This document shows, one piece after another, positions 33,951-42,259 of a stretch of 64,000 nucleotides of DNA. Origin of the DNA: Desulfocarbo sp964620595 (lineage in GTDB: Bacteria > Desulfobacterota > Desulfarculia > Desulfarculales > Desulfarculaceae); NCBI GenBank assembly GCA_964620595.1, contig CAZUHP010000009.1, forward strand, positions 1-64,000, in the 5' to 3' direction. The translations under genes were made by a program, and so were the position numbers. Below the pieces are notes generated by a model that saw only the letters and a list, made by a program, of their open reading frames with translations, did no database searches and was not told the DNA's origin. Within the stretch, counting starts at the first letter, position 1, and each line of letters opens with the position of its first letter.

Positions 33951-34979
33951 TTATGAGTGCTCGTCAAAGCCCAAGAGCGCGCCCCGGTAGCGCTCCAGCC
34001 CCTGGGCCAGGTGCTCGGTGAAGCTGCCGGCCACCGACTCGGTGGCCATGCGCACCGCCGAGGCGATGGCCCGGGGCGAGGATGCCCCGTGGCAGATGTA
34101 GGCCACGCCGTTGATGCCCAGAAGCGGTGCCCCGCCATACTGGGCATAGTCCAGGCGCGCGTTCAGGCTGTACAGGGTGGGCTTCAAGAGCAGGCCGCCC
34201 AACCTGCCCCGGGTGGTGGCCAGCACCTCGCGCTTCATGAGCTGGGTGAGGTTGTCCACCAGGCCCTCGGTCAGCTTGAGGCACACGTTGCCCACGAAAC
34301 CGTCGCAGACCACCACGGCCAGGTTGCCGTCGAACAGGTTGCGCCCCTCCACGTTTCCCACGAAGTTGAGGGGGCTGTTCTTGAGGTAGTCGTAGGCCTG
34401 CTTGACCACGCTGTTGCCCTTGCCGCCCTCTTCCCCTATGGAGAGGATGCCCACCTTGGGCGAGTCGATGCCCAGCACCGTCTCGGCGTACACCGAGCCC
34501 ATGTAGGCGAACTGGAGGAGCATCAAGGAAGAGCAGTCCACGTTGGCGCCCACGTCGATGATGACCGTGGGCCCGGCCAGGCCGGGCAGCACCGAGGCCA
34601 GGGCGGGCCGGTCCACCTCGGGCAGGCGCCCCATGACCACCATGCCCACCGCCATGGTGGCGCCGGAGTTGCCGGCGCTCACCACCGCGTCCACCTCGCC
34701 CGCCTTGTGCAGGTCAAAGGCCACCCGGATGGAGGCGTCGCGCTTGCGGCGCAGGATGGACGAGGGGCTCTCGGCCATGCCGGCCACCTGGCTGGCGGCC
34801 TGGAGCCTGATGCGGTCTCCCCTGAGCCCCACCCGCTTCATCTCGGGCTCCAGGGCCTCGGGCTGGCCCACCAGCACCAGCTCCAGCTCCGGCGGACCCT
34901 CGGCCAAGGCCCGGGCCGCGCCCTCCACCACTACCGAGGGGGCGCGGTCGCCGCCCATGCCGTCCAATGCGATGCGCAT
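33951..34979 (-). CDS. plsX: Phosphate acyltransferase PlsX
   Basis: A 342-residue enzyme making acyl-phosphate from acyl-ACP for phospholipid synthesis. MRIALDGMGGDRAPSVVVEGA, SAGNSGATMAVG, DVGANVDCSS and CDGFVGNVCLKLTEG are family signatures. It follows rpmF by 12 bases, the classic yceD-rpmF-plsX order. Confidence 0.96.
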   Translation of the reverse strand: MRIALDGMGGDRAPSVVVEGAARALAEGPPELELVLVGQPEALEPEMKRVGLRGDRIRLQAASQVAGMAESPSSILRRKRDASIRVAFDLHKAGEVDAVVSAGNSGATMAVGMVVMGRLPEVDRPALASVLPGLAGPTVIIDVGANVDCSSLMLLQFAYMGSVYAETVLGIDSPKVGILSIGEEGGKGNSVVKQAYDYLKNSPLNFVGNVEGRNLFDGNLAVVVCDGFVGNVCLKLTEGLVDNLTQLMKREVLATTRGRLGGLLLKPTLYSLNARLDYAQYGGAPLLGINGVAYICHGASSPRAIASAVRMATESVAGSFTEHLAQGLERYRGALLGFDEHS

Positions 34980-34991
34980 GGCGGCCAGGAC

Positions 34992-35174
34992 TTATGCTTC
35001 TTCCTTGGCCAACACCTGCCGGCCCCGGTAGGACCCGCAGGAAGGACAGACCCGGTGGGGCATGCGGGGCTCCCCGCACTCAGGGCAGGTGGTGGGCTGG
35101 GCCAGGGTGATGGCGTCGTGGGAGCGGCGCTTGCGGCCCCGGGTCTTGGATTGGCGTCTCTTGGGAACGGCCAT
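34992..35174 (-). CDS. rpmF: Ribosomal protein L32
   Basis: A 60-residue basic protein beginning MAVPKRRQSKTRGRKRRSHD. It keeps the zinc ribbon cysteines (CPECG and CPSCG), so it is the zinc-dependent form. Between yceD and plsX. Confidence 0.97.
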   Translation of the reverse strand: MAVPKRRQSKTRGRKRRSHDAITLAQPTTCPECGEPRMPHRVCPSCGSYRGRQVLAKEEA

Positions 35175-35234
35175 GGTACTCTTTTCTCCTTGCCAGACAC
35201 CGCGCCCCGTGCCGCGGCGCGGCCGCATTTGATG

Positions 35235-35756
35235 TCACTTCAGGTTCAGCTCGGCCAGCTTGGCCCAGCGGGGGTCTATCTGCTTTCCCCGGCAGTCGCA
35301 CTCGCCCTCCAGCCGGCTCTTGCCGCACACCGGGCACAGGCCCGGGCAGTCGGGCCGGCAAAGGGGCGCCATGGGCAGGGCCAGGGTCACCTCGTCGTGC
35401 AGGCTCAAGGCGAGGTCGATCTCCTCGCCCGCGTAGAAGCTGACCTCCAGGTCGTCGTCGGCCAGCTCCACCTCCTCGTCCCCCAGGCCCTGGGGGCGGG
35501 GCTGGAACACCACGTGCAAGGGGCCTTCCAGGTCCAGTTCCACCGGCTCCAGGCAGCGGGAGCATTCCAGGCGCAGGCGGGCGCTGTAGGCCCCCCGCAT
35601 GTCCACCAGCTCGCCGCTGCGCTCCAGGTGGACGCTGGCCCGGGGCGCCTCCAGCACCTGGCGCACCTGGGCCCCCAGGTCGCCGGGCCCCAGCCCGGCG
35701 CAGGAAAAGGTGAGGTCCAGCCCCTCGGGCGGTATGTCTTCCAAGCGGACCTTCAC
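35235..35756 (-). CDS. YceD/DUF177 family protein
   Basis: A 173-residue protein from the GTG at 35756 (GGAG 5 bases upstream). It has the DUF177 core with LECSRCLEPVELDLEG and the cysteine-rich end CRPDCPGLCPVCGKSRLEGECDC, which probably binds zinc. Family members are linked to 23S rRNA or L32 accumulation, and the gene nearly always precedes rpmF, as here. It is the first gene of the long minus-strand train. Confidence 0.9.
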   Translation of the reverse strand: MKVRLEDIPPEGLDLTFSCAGLGPGDLGAQVRQVLEAPRASVHLERSGELVDMRGAYSARLRLECSRCLEPVELDLEGPLHVVFQPRPQGLGDEEVELADDDLEVSFYAGEEIDLALSLHDEVTLALPMAPLCRPDCPGLCPVCGKSRLEGECDCRGKQIDPRWAKLAELNLK

Positions 35757-35783
35757 GCTACTCCTACCGCGGCCCAGTGGATT

Positions 35784-35810
35784 ACTATAGAAATCCGCCC
35801 CGCCTGTCAA
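35784..35810 (-). promoter_or_regulatory. Candidate promoter of the yceD-rpmF-plsX train (proximal)
   Basis: On the minus strand TTGACA (35810-35805) is followed after 15 bases by TATAGT (35789-35784), 28 bases before the GTG of yceD. The spacer is short, or TAGTAA at 17 bases is used instead. A second candidate lies upstream. Confidence 0.45.
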
Positions 35811-35880
35811 GGCCCGCCCAGCACCGAATTGACAAACGAGGCCGGGGCGTTGTCCCAGGCGGGGCGCCGATGAGGGATGT

Positions 35881-35909
35881 AGTATACCACCCAGTTGCGC
35901 CGGCAACAA
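35881..35909 (-). promoter_or_regulatory. Candidate promoter of the yceD-rpmF-plsX train (distal)
   Basis: On the minus strand TTGTTG (35909-35904), a 17-base spacer and TATACT (35886-35881). It points toward yceD and would give a leader of about 120 bases. Confidence 0.5.
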
Positions 35910-35928
35910 GATTCCCCAGCCATTCCGG

Positions 35929-35957
35929 TTGACAAGCCCGGGCCGGGGCACCACAAT
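35929..35957 (+). promoter_or_regulatory. Candidate greA promoter
   Basis: TTGACA (35929-35934), a 17-base spacer, then CACAAT (35952-35957). It is divergent from the yceD promoters, and greA starts at 36083. The -35 is perfect; the -10 matches at four of six positions. Confidence 0.5.
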
Positions 35958-36082
35958 ACACCAGGACGGAGCGGGCGGCGCTTCCCGCCGCCCGGGTCGC
36001 CAGGACAAACCAAACCCACCTGCCGGGACGGGTGTCGCGTTCCCGGGAGAGTGGCTATTACGCTTTGAGCTAGGGGGTCGAG

Positions 36083-36550
36083 GTGGAACGACAGCTCATC
36101 ACCCGGGAAGGGCGCGAAAAACTCCAGGCCGAGCTGGAACGGCTCAAGAAGGTGGCCCTGCCCCAGAACGTGCAGGCCATTGCCGAGGCCAGGGCCCACG
36201 GGGACCTTTCGGAGAACGCCGAGTTTCACGCGGCCAAGGAGCGCCAGGCGGTGCTGGCCGCCAAGATCGCCGAGCTGGAGGCGGTGATGGCCCAGGCCGA
36301 GGTGGTGGACCCCCTGCCCGAGCCCAACGGGCGGGTGGTGTTCGGCGCCAAGGTCACGGTCTACGACCCGGATACGGACGAGGAAACCACCTACCGCATC
36401 GTGGGCCAGGCCGAGAGCGACCCCAACAACGGCTGCGTGTCCATCTCCTCGCCCATTGCCCAGGCCCTGTTGGGCCGCGAGGAGGGCGACGAGGTGCGTT
36501 TCAAGACCCCCGGCGGCACCCGGGTGCTGGAGATCGTGGAAGTTGAGTAA
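36083..36550 (+). CDS. greA: Transcription elongation factor GreA
   Basis: A 155-residue protein that rescues backtracked RNA polymerase by stimulating transcript cleavage. The N-terminal coiled coil carries LITREGREKLQAELERLK and ARAHGDLSENAEFHAAKERQ, with the acidic tip residues; the C-terminal domain has ISSPIAQALLGREEGDEV. GTG start with AGGGGGT upstream. It overlaps the following permease frame by 8 bases if the TTG start is right. Confidence 0.96.
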   Translation: MERQLITREGREKLQAELERLKKVALPQNVQAIAEARAHGDLSENAEFHAAKERQAVLAAKIAELEAVMAQAEVVDPLPEPNGRVVFGAKVTVYDPDTDEETTYRIVGQAESDPNNGCVSISSPIAQALLGREEGDEVRFKTPGGTRVLEIVEVE

Positions 36551-37799
36551 CTGGGCCGGGCCGGGGCCCGCCTCCCCTGCCGCCAGCTTCCGGCAGAAGA
36601 TGCTGGTGGTGGGGGTGCTCTATTATGCCGAGGGCCTGCCCTACGGCTTCTTGTTCAAGACCCTTTCCTATTATCTTTCCACCGAGGGCCTGAGCCTGGC
36701 GGCCATCGGCCTGGCCGGGCTGTTGCACCTGCCCTGGACCTTCAAGTTCCTGTGGGCCCCCCTGGTGGACCGCTTCGGCCGGCGGGCGCCCTGGATCATC
36801 GCCTGCCAGGTGCTGGTGGCCGCGGCCATGGTGGCGGTGCCCCGCCTGGCGCCGGGGGGGTTGGCCTTCTTCGGGCTGCTCGGCCTCATGGCCCTGGCCA
36901 GCGCCACCCAGGACATAGCCATCGACGGCTATACCATAGACATACTCACCCCCGAGGAACAGGGCCCGGCCAACGGGCTCCGGGTGACCACCTACCGGGT
37001 GGCCCTGATCGCCTCGGGCGGACTGGTGGTGTGGATCTCCGAATACCTGGGCTGGGCCGGGGCCTTTGCCCTGATGGCCGCCAGCCTGGTGGCGGTGACC
37101 CTCATGGTGCTGGTGTGGGCCCCGGCCCGCCAGCCCCGGCCCCCGGCCGTGGACCAAGCCGGCCGCCAGGCCGCCCGCAGCATCGTGGCCGTGGCCCGCC
37201 GGGCCTGGGGCGGCATCCTGCGCCTGCCCAATGTGTGGGCGGTGGTGCTGTTCATCCTGCTCTTCAAGGCGGGGGACGCCTTCCTGGGCCAGATGGTGGG
37301 GCCCTTCTGGGACCGGTCGGGCTACACCCGGGCCGAGTACGGGCTGATCAGCGGCACCCTGGGCACGCTGCTCTCCATCGCCGGCTCCCTGGTGGGTGGC
37401 TGGCTGTGCAAGCTGTGGGGCCTGGGCCGGGCGCTGTGGGTGCTGGGCGCCTTGCAGGCCCTGTCCAACCTGGGCTACGCCCTGGCCGCGCTCAGCCCGG
37501 GCAGCGCGGCCCTGGTCTACGGGGCCAGCATGTTCGAGTCCGCCACCGGCGGCCTGGGCACCGCCCCCTTCCTCACCTTTCTCATGCGCATCTGCGACCG
37601 CCAGGTGTCGGCCGCCCAGTACGCGGCCCTCTCGGCCATCTTCGCCCTGTCGGGCACCGTGGCCGCCGCCTTGAGCGGCTTTGCGGCCCAGACCTACGGA
37701 TTCGCCACCTTTTTTGGGCTGAGCTTCGTGGTGGCCCTGCCCGCCTTCGCGGTGCTGCCCTGGGTGCTGCCCCTGACCAGGCGGCAAGGCGCAGACTGA
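36543..37799 (+). CDS. AmpG-like major facilitator permease
   Basis: About 418 residues from the TTG at 36543; the ATG at 36600, closer to the first helix, is an alternative. Twelve or so hydrophobic segments are evident. AmpG-family hallmarks are YYAEGLPYGF at the first helix, FKFLWAPLVDRFG in the first loop, and SATQDIAIDGYTIDIL in helix 4-5. AmpG imports anhydromuropeptides in cell-wall recycling; related permeases carry acetyl-CoA or remain unassigned. No recycling enzyme is adjacent, so only a transport role is supported. Confidence 0.82.
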   Translation: MSNWAGPGPASPAASFRQKMLVVGVLYYAEGLPYGFLFKTLSYYLSTEGLSLAAIGLAGLLHLPWTFKFLWAPLVDRFGRRAPWIIACQVLVAAAMVAVPRLAPGGLAFFGLLGLMALASATQDIAIDGYTIDILTPEEQGPANGLRVTTYRVALIASGGLVVWISEYLGWAGAFALMAASLVAVTLMVLVWAPARQPRPPAVDQAGRQAARSIVAVARRAWGGILRLPNVWAVVLFILLFKAGDAFLGQMVGPFWDRSGYTRAEYGLISGTLGTLLSIAGSLVGGWLCKLWGLGRALWVLGALQALSNLGYALAALSPGSAALVYGASMFESATGGLGTAPFLTFLMRICDRQVSAAQYAALSAIFALSGTVAAALSGFAAQTYGFATFFGLSFVVALPAFAVLPWVLPLTRRQGAD

Positions 37800-37976
37800 G
37801 CCAAAGGTGGCCGCGCCTCCCGGACCGCCCCCAAACCCACCCCCGTTTCCTTGCCGGCGGCCTCCCTGGGGGCTGAAACCAGCCCCTGGTCCCCTTGCCC
37901 CGGCCGGCAGGGCCTGATACAGTTTAAGATATCCGACCGATAGTTTATCCATCAGTTTAATTGCGAGGAGCAAGAC

Positions 37977-39023
37977 ATGCCCATGGACTGGACTCCGCCG
38001 CCGCGGGGAGGCGGCGGGCAGCAGCCCGACTTCGGCAAGATGCTGGCCGAGTTCAAGGCCAAGATACCCAGCTTCAAGAAAGTCAGGGGCCTGGGCCTGG
38101 TGGTGCTGGTGGTGCTGGCCATCATGGTGGGATCTTCCGCCTACTACACGGTGGGACCCGAGGAAACCGGGGTGGTGCTGCGCTTCGGCCGCTACGTGCG
38201 GGAAGCCGGACCCGGCCTTCACTTCAAGCTGCCCCTGGGCATCGAGAGTGCCACCACGGTCAAGACCGGCCGGGTGTTCAAGGAGGAGTTCGGCTTCCGG
38301 GGGGTGCAGCCGGGAATCCGCAGCCGCTTCACCGAAAAGGGCTTTTCCGAGGAATCCCTGATGCTCACCGGCGACCTCAACGTCATCGAGGTGAAGTGGA
38401 TCGTGCAGTTCAAGATCCGCGAACCCCGCAAGTGGCTGTTCGCGGTGCGTGACGGGGTGGCCGCCATCCGCGATCTGTCCGAGGCGGTCATGCGCGCCAT
38501 CGTGGGCAACCGCTACGGCGACGAGGTGTTGACCCTGGCCCGGGTGGAGATAGCCGCCCAGGCCCAGAAGGACCTGCAAAAGCTCCTGGACTCCTACGAC
38601 ACCGGCGTGCAGGTGGTCACCGTGAAGTTGCAGGACGTCAACCCGCCCAAGCCGGTGCAGCCGGCCTTCAACGAGGTCAACGAGGCGCGCCAGCAAAAGG
38701 AGCGCATGATAAACGAGGCCCAGGAGGCCTACAACCGCGAGATCCCCAAGGCCCTGGGCAATGCCAAGCGGGTGGTGACCGAGGCCGAGGGCTACGAGGC
38801 CGAGCGGGTCAACCGCGCCCGGGGCGAGGCCAAGCGCTTCGACCTGGTGCTCAGCGCCTACCGCCAGGCCCGGGAAGTTACCAGGCGGCGCTTCTACCTG
38901 GAGACCATGAAAACCGTGCTGGAAAACGCAGACAAGATCTACGTGGTGGACGAGAAGGTCAAGGGGCTCCTCCCCTTGCTGGACCTGACCAAGGGCCGCA
39001 CCCCGGCCAAGGAGGTGCGCTGA
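37977..39023 (+). CDS. hflK: FtsH modulator HflK (SPFH protein)
   Basis: A 348-residue protein with GAGGAG before the ATG. It has a short Pro/Gly-rich cytoplasmic N terminus (PPPRGGGGQQPDFG), one membrane helix (about residues 41-58) and the SPFH/Band-7 domain (GPEETGVVLRFGRYVREAGPG, read in parts), then a long coiled coil with KALGNAKRVVTEAEGYEAERVNRARGEA. With HflC it forms the inner-membrane cage around the FtsH protease. Its stop shares one base with the hflC start. Confidence 0.95.
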   Translation: MPMDWTPPPRGGGGQQPDFGKMLAEFKAKIPSFKKVRGLGLVVLVVLAIMVGSSAYYTVGPEETGVVLRFGRYVREAGPGLHFKLPLGIESATTVKTGRVFKEEFGFRGVQPGIRSRFTEKGFSEESLMLTGDLNVIEVKWIVQFKIREPRKWLFAVRDGVAAIRDLSEAVMRAIVGNRYGDEVLTLARVEIAAQAQKDLQKLLDSYDTGVQVVTVKLQDVNPPKPVQPAFNEVNEARQQKERMINEAQEAYNREIPKALGNAKRVVTEAEGYEAERVNRARGEAKRFDLVLSAYRQAREVTRRRFYLETMKTVLENADKIYVVDEKVKGLLPLLDLTKGRTPAKEVR

Positions 39024-40000
39024 TGAAAAGCCTACGCTTAATCATACCCTTGGCGCTGGTGGTGGTGATCCTGGCCAGTTCCTCCTTCTTCACGGTCAAG
39101 GAGGGCGAGCAGGCCCTCATCACCCAGTTCGGCAAGCCGGTGGGCGGCCCCTACAAGGAGGCCGGCCTTTACTTCAAGATACCCTTCATCCAGGAAGTGC
39201 ACATCTTTGAGAAACGCCTGCTCAAGTGGGACGGCTCGCCCAACCAGATACCCACCCGGGACAAGAAGTACATCTGGGTGGACACCACGGCCCGCTGGCG
39301 CATAACCAACCCCTTGCGCTTCCTCCAGACCGTGGCCACCGAGCGGGGGGCCCTCTCCCGCCTGGACGACATCATCGACTCGGTGGTGCGGGACCTGGTC
39401 TCCTCCAACCTGTTGATAGAACTGGTGCGCTCGGCGGACTGGGACCCCAACCGCGGCCGCGAGGCCATGGAGGAGTTCAGCCCGCCCCCGCCGGAGACCG
39501 TGCAGCCCAAGTCGCGGAAGGAAAACAGTGAGCCCACCGTGGTGCAGCAGGGCCGCCAGCTCATAACCCGGCGCATGCTGGCCGCAGCGGCCAAGGTCAC
39601 TCCCCAGTACGGCATCGAGCTGGTGGACGTGGAGATAAAGCGCATCAACTACGTGGAAAGCGTGCAGCGACGGGTGTACGAGCGCATGATCTCCGAGCGC
39701 AAGCGCATCGCCGCCCAGTACCGCTCCGAGGGCGAGGGCGAGAAGCAGTCCATCCTGGGCACCATGCAGAAGGAGCTGGCCCGCATCCGCTCCGAGGCCT
39801 ATGAAAAGGCCCAGAAGATACGGGGCCAGGCCGACGCCAAGGCCACCGAGATATACGGAAAGGCCTATGGCCAGGACCCGGAGTTCTACGCCCTGTTCAA
39901 GACCCTGGAAAGCCTGAAGCACAGCCCGGGCCAGGACAAGGCCGAGCTGATACTCTCCACGGACGGGGAGTACTTCAAGTACCTCAAAAAGGTCAAGTAG
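39023..40000 (+). CDS. hflC: FtsH modulator HflC (SPFH protein)
   Basis: A 325-residue partner of HflK. An N-terminal signal-anchor helix (LIIPLALVVVILASSSFF) is followed by the Band-7 domain (VKEGEQALITQFGKPVGG, FKIPFIQEVHIFEKRLL) and a helical tail with SEGEGEKQSILGTM and ADAKATEIYGKAYGQDPEFY. An insertion with PPPPETVQPKSRKENSEP (about residues 154-171) interrupts the usual domain and may be lineage-specific. A clear terminator follows. Confidence 0.95.
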   Translation: MKSLRLIIPLALVVVILASSSFFTVKEGEQALITQFGKPVGGPYKEAGLYFKIPFIQEVHIFEKRLLKWDGSPNQIPTRDKKYIWVDTTARWRITNPLRFLQTVATERGALSRLDDIIDSVVRDLVSSNLLIELVRSADWDPNRGREAMEEFSPPPPETVQPKSRKENSEPTVVQQGRQLITRRMLAAAAKVTPQYGIELVDVEIKRINYVESVQRRVYERMISERKRIAAQYRSEGEGEKQSILGTMQKELARIRSEAYEKAQKIRGQADAKATEIYGKAYGQDPEFYALFKTLESLKHSPGQDKAELILSTDGEYFKYLKKVK

Positions 40001-40033
40001 GCGGCGCCGGGCGCCCCTGCCCCCAAACCCCAG

Positions 40034-40062
40034 GGCCCGCGCCTTACCGGCGCGGGCCTTTT
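40034..40062 (+). terminator. Rho-independent terminator of hflKC
   Basis: GGCCCGCGCC (40034-40043), loop TTACC, GGCGCGGGCC (40049-40058) and TTTT, 33 bases after the hflC stop. Confidence 0.88.
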
Positions 40063-40227
40063 CATCCGCTACCGGGGAAACCGGCCTCGGTGCTCTACGC
40101 GGGAGATCATCGGCGCGGGCCCTCTCCAACCTGCGGCCCGGGGAAACAGGACCGGCCCCAGCCGCCTACGGCCGGGCCGCGTTGCCCGGCGCCTGGAGAA
40201 GCAACAGGGGTTTTTTCGGGGCAGGCG

Positions 40228-40270
40228 TCAATATTTGGTGGACAAAATCGGAATCCACCTCAATATTTGG
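40228..40270 (+). promoter_or_regulatory. Direct repeat flanking an inverted repeat, upstream of rplU
   Basis: TCAATATTTGG occurs at 40228-40238 and again at 40260-40270, 32 bases apart (three helical turns). Between them GGTGGA and TCCACC form an inverted repeat. The block stands in a 472-base gap between hflC and rplU that has no gene, about 140 bases upstream of the rplU promoter. A protein-binding site is a reasonable reading; the regulator is unknown. Confidence 0.4.
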
Positions 40271-40412
40271 GGGTGCATCGACCCTGGCCTTTGCCGGCCC
40301 GGCCCGGCGCCAAAAAATGCGCTTCAGGGCTTGGCCAGGGGCCGGCCAGGGTGTATCATCTCTTGTTCATGAATTCTGGCGCGGAAACGGCCTTTTTCTT
40401 GGCAGCGGCGTC

Positions 40413-40441
40413 TTGACAGATCACGCTGGCTTCCGTATAGT
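40413..40441 (+). promoter_or_regulatory. Consensus sigma70 promoter of rplU-rpmA
   Basis: TTGACA (40413-40418), a 17-base spacer and TATAGT (40436-40441), 32 bases before the rplU start. It is the best promoter match in the window and fits the high expression of ribosomal proteins. Confidence 0.88.
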
Positions 40442-40472
40442 TTGCATCCGTTTCCGGGAGGTTGCATAAATC

Positions 40473-40781
40473 ATGTACGCAGTGATCGCCACAGGCGGCA
40501 AACAATACAAGGTAGAGCCGGGCCAGGTGCTTCGCCTGGAGAAGCTGCCCGGCGAGGTGGGCCAGTCCATTGAGCTGGCCCCGGTTCTGATGGTGGGCGG
40601 CGAGGGCGAGGCCAAGATCGGCCGGCCCCACCTGGAGGGCCAGGTGTCGGCCACCATCCTGGAACAGGGCAAGGGCAAGAAGGTCCTGGTCCTCAAGAAG
40701 AAGCGCCGCAAGGGCTACCGCGTCAAGCGCGGCCATCGCCAGCCCTTCACCGCGGTTCGCATCGAGGCCATCCAGGCCTAA
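40473..40781 (+). CDS. rplU: Ribosomal protein L21
   Basis: A 102-residue 50S protein. MYAVIATGGKQYKVEPGQVL opens it and KKKRRKGYRVKRGHRQ is the conserved basic rRNA-binding stretch. It starts the rplU-rpmA-obgE cluster, as in most bacteria. Confidence 0.98.
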   Translation: MYAVIATGGKQYKVEPGQVLRLEKLPGEVGQSIELAPVLMVGGEGEAKIGRPHLEGQVSATILEQGKGKKVLVLKKKRRKGYRVKRGHRQPFTAVRIEAIQA

Positions 40782-40796
40782 CCGGGAGGAATAAAC

Positions 40797-41051
40797 ATGG
40801 CACACAAGAAAGCCGGCGGTTCTTCCCGCAACGGGCGCGACTCGGCCGGAAAGAGGCTGGGCATCAAGACCGGCGACGGCACCCGGATCAAGGCGGGCGG
40901 CATCATCGTGCGCCAGCGGGGCACCAAGATCCACCCGGGCCAGAACGTGGGCCAGGGCCGCGACTACACCCTGTTCGCCAAGGTGGACGGCCAGGTCAAG
41001 TTCGAGCGGGTGGGCCGCGACCGGAAACGGGTCAGCGTCTACCCCGACTGA
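40797..41051 (+). CDS. rpmA: Ribosomal protein L27
   Basis: An 84-residue 50S protein near the peptidyl-transferase centre. It begins MAHKKAGGSSRNGRDSAGKR with no Firmicutes-style cleavable N-terminal extension. GGGAGG lies 8 bases before the ATG. Confidence 0.98.
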   Translation: MAHKKAGGSSRNGRDSAGKRLGIKTGDGTRIKAGGIIVRQRGTKIHPGQNVGQGRDYTLFAKVDGQVKFERVGRDRKRVSVYPD

Positions 41052-41073
41052 GCCAGCCAGCGGATCAGCTTTG

Positions 41074-41116
41074 GAGACGGCCTCAGCGGGCGCCCTGCGG
41101 GCGCCGGGGCCGTCTC
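41074..41116 (+). other. Long hairpin between rpmA and obgE
   Basis: GAGACGGCC (41074-41082) pairs with GGCCGTCTC (41108-41116), enclosing a second GC-rich hairpin. There is no T-run, so it is more likely an attenuator, mRNA stabiliser or processing site than a full terminator. It would separate abundant ribosomal protein messages from the GTPase message. Confidence 0.5.
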
Positions 41117-41149
41117 TCCAGTTTGGGCGGGCAGCAAGGGGCCACGAGC

Positions 41150-42160
41150 ATGCGTTTCGTAGATGAGGCCACCATAGAGGTCGCCGCCGGCGACGGCGGC
41201 AACGGCTGCGTGAGCTTTCTGCGCCTGCCCCACCAGCCCAAGGGCGGCCCCAACGGCGGGGACGGCGGCCGGGGCGGCAACGTAATCATCCGGGCCAACC
41301 GCAACATAGCCACCCTGGCCGACCACTCCTACCTGCGCCACTTCCGGGCCGGCCGCGGCCAGCACGGCATGGGCAGCGACAAGAACGGCCGCGCCGGCAA
41401 GGACAAGCTGGTGGAGGTGCCGGTGGGCACCATGGTGTGGGACCAGGCAAGCGGCGAGCTCCTGGCCGACCTGGTGGAACACGGCCAGGAGTTCGTAGCG
41501 GCCCGGGGCGGCCGGGGCGGCAAGGGCAACAAGCACTTCGCCACCAGCACCAACCGGGCCCCGCGCATGGCCCAGGACGGCGAGCCCGGCGAAAAGCGTA
41601 TCCTCACCCTGGAACTCAAGCTCCTGGCCGAGGTGGGGCTGATCGGCCTGCCCAACGCGGGCAAGTCCAGCCTGATCGCCGCGGCCAGCGCGGCCCGGCC
41701 CAAGATCGCGGACTACCCCTTCACCACCCTGGTGCCCCAACTGGGCGTGGCCCAGGCCCCCGAGGGCGATCCCTTTACCATGGCCGACATCCCCGGCCTG
41801 GTGGAAGGGGCTCATAAGGGCGCGGGATTAGGCCTCAAATTCCTGAAGCACGTGGAGCGGACCAGGATCTTCGTGTTCGTGGTGGACCTGGCCGGCCCAG
41901 AGCCGGAGAGCGATCTGGCCGTGGTGCGGGCCGAACTCATCGCCTATGACCCGGCCCTGGCCCAGCGGGCCGGCCTGGTGGCAGCCAACAAGATGGACCT
42001 GCCCGAGGCGGCCGCGCGCCTGGACGGTTTCAAGCAAAAGCTCGAGGCAGAGGGCTTGGCCGTGTTCCCCATCAGCGCCAAGACGGGCAGCGGCGTAAAG
42101 CAGTTGGTAGAGGAAATATCCCAACGCCTGGCCGCGGGGCCAGGGCCCCACCCGGCCTGA
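41150..42160 (+). CDS. obgE: Obg/CgtA GTPase
   Basis: A 336-residue ribosome-assembly GTPase. The glycine-rich Obg domain fills residues 1-158 (EVAAGDGGNGCVSFLR, PNGGDGGRGGNVI). The G domain has GLPNAGKSS (G1), DIPGLVEGAHKGAGLG (G3), NKMD (G4) and ISAKTGSG (G5). The start ATG at 41150 begins directly with MRFVDEATI as in the family. It is followed by proB after 99 bases. Confidence 0.97.
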   Translation: MRFVDEATIEVAAGDGGNGCVSFLRLPHQPKGGPNGGDGGRGGNVIIRANRNIATLADHSYLRHFRAGRGQHGMGSDKNGRAGKDKLVEVPVGTMVWDQASGELLADLVEHGQEFVAARGGRGGKGNKHFATSTNRAPRMAQDGEPGEKRILTLELKLLAEVGLIGLPNAGKSSLIAAASAARPKIADYPFTTLVPQLGVAQAPEGDPFTMADIPGLVEGAHKGAGLGLKFLKHVERTRIFVFVVDLAGPEPESDLAVVRAELIAYDPALAQRAGLVAANKMDLPEAAARLDGFKQKLEAEGLAVFPISAKTGSGVKQLVEEISQRLAAGPGPHPA

Positions 42161-42259
42161 AAACGCCTGGCTTTTGATGAGAAAGTAATTTGTTTTGAGA
42201 GCGTTAGCGCCTTCTGCTATTCTTAGCCCCAAGGGGCGCAGCGCTTGAGGGGCCCCCTC

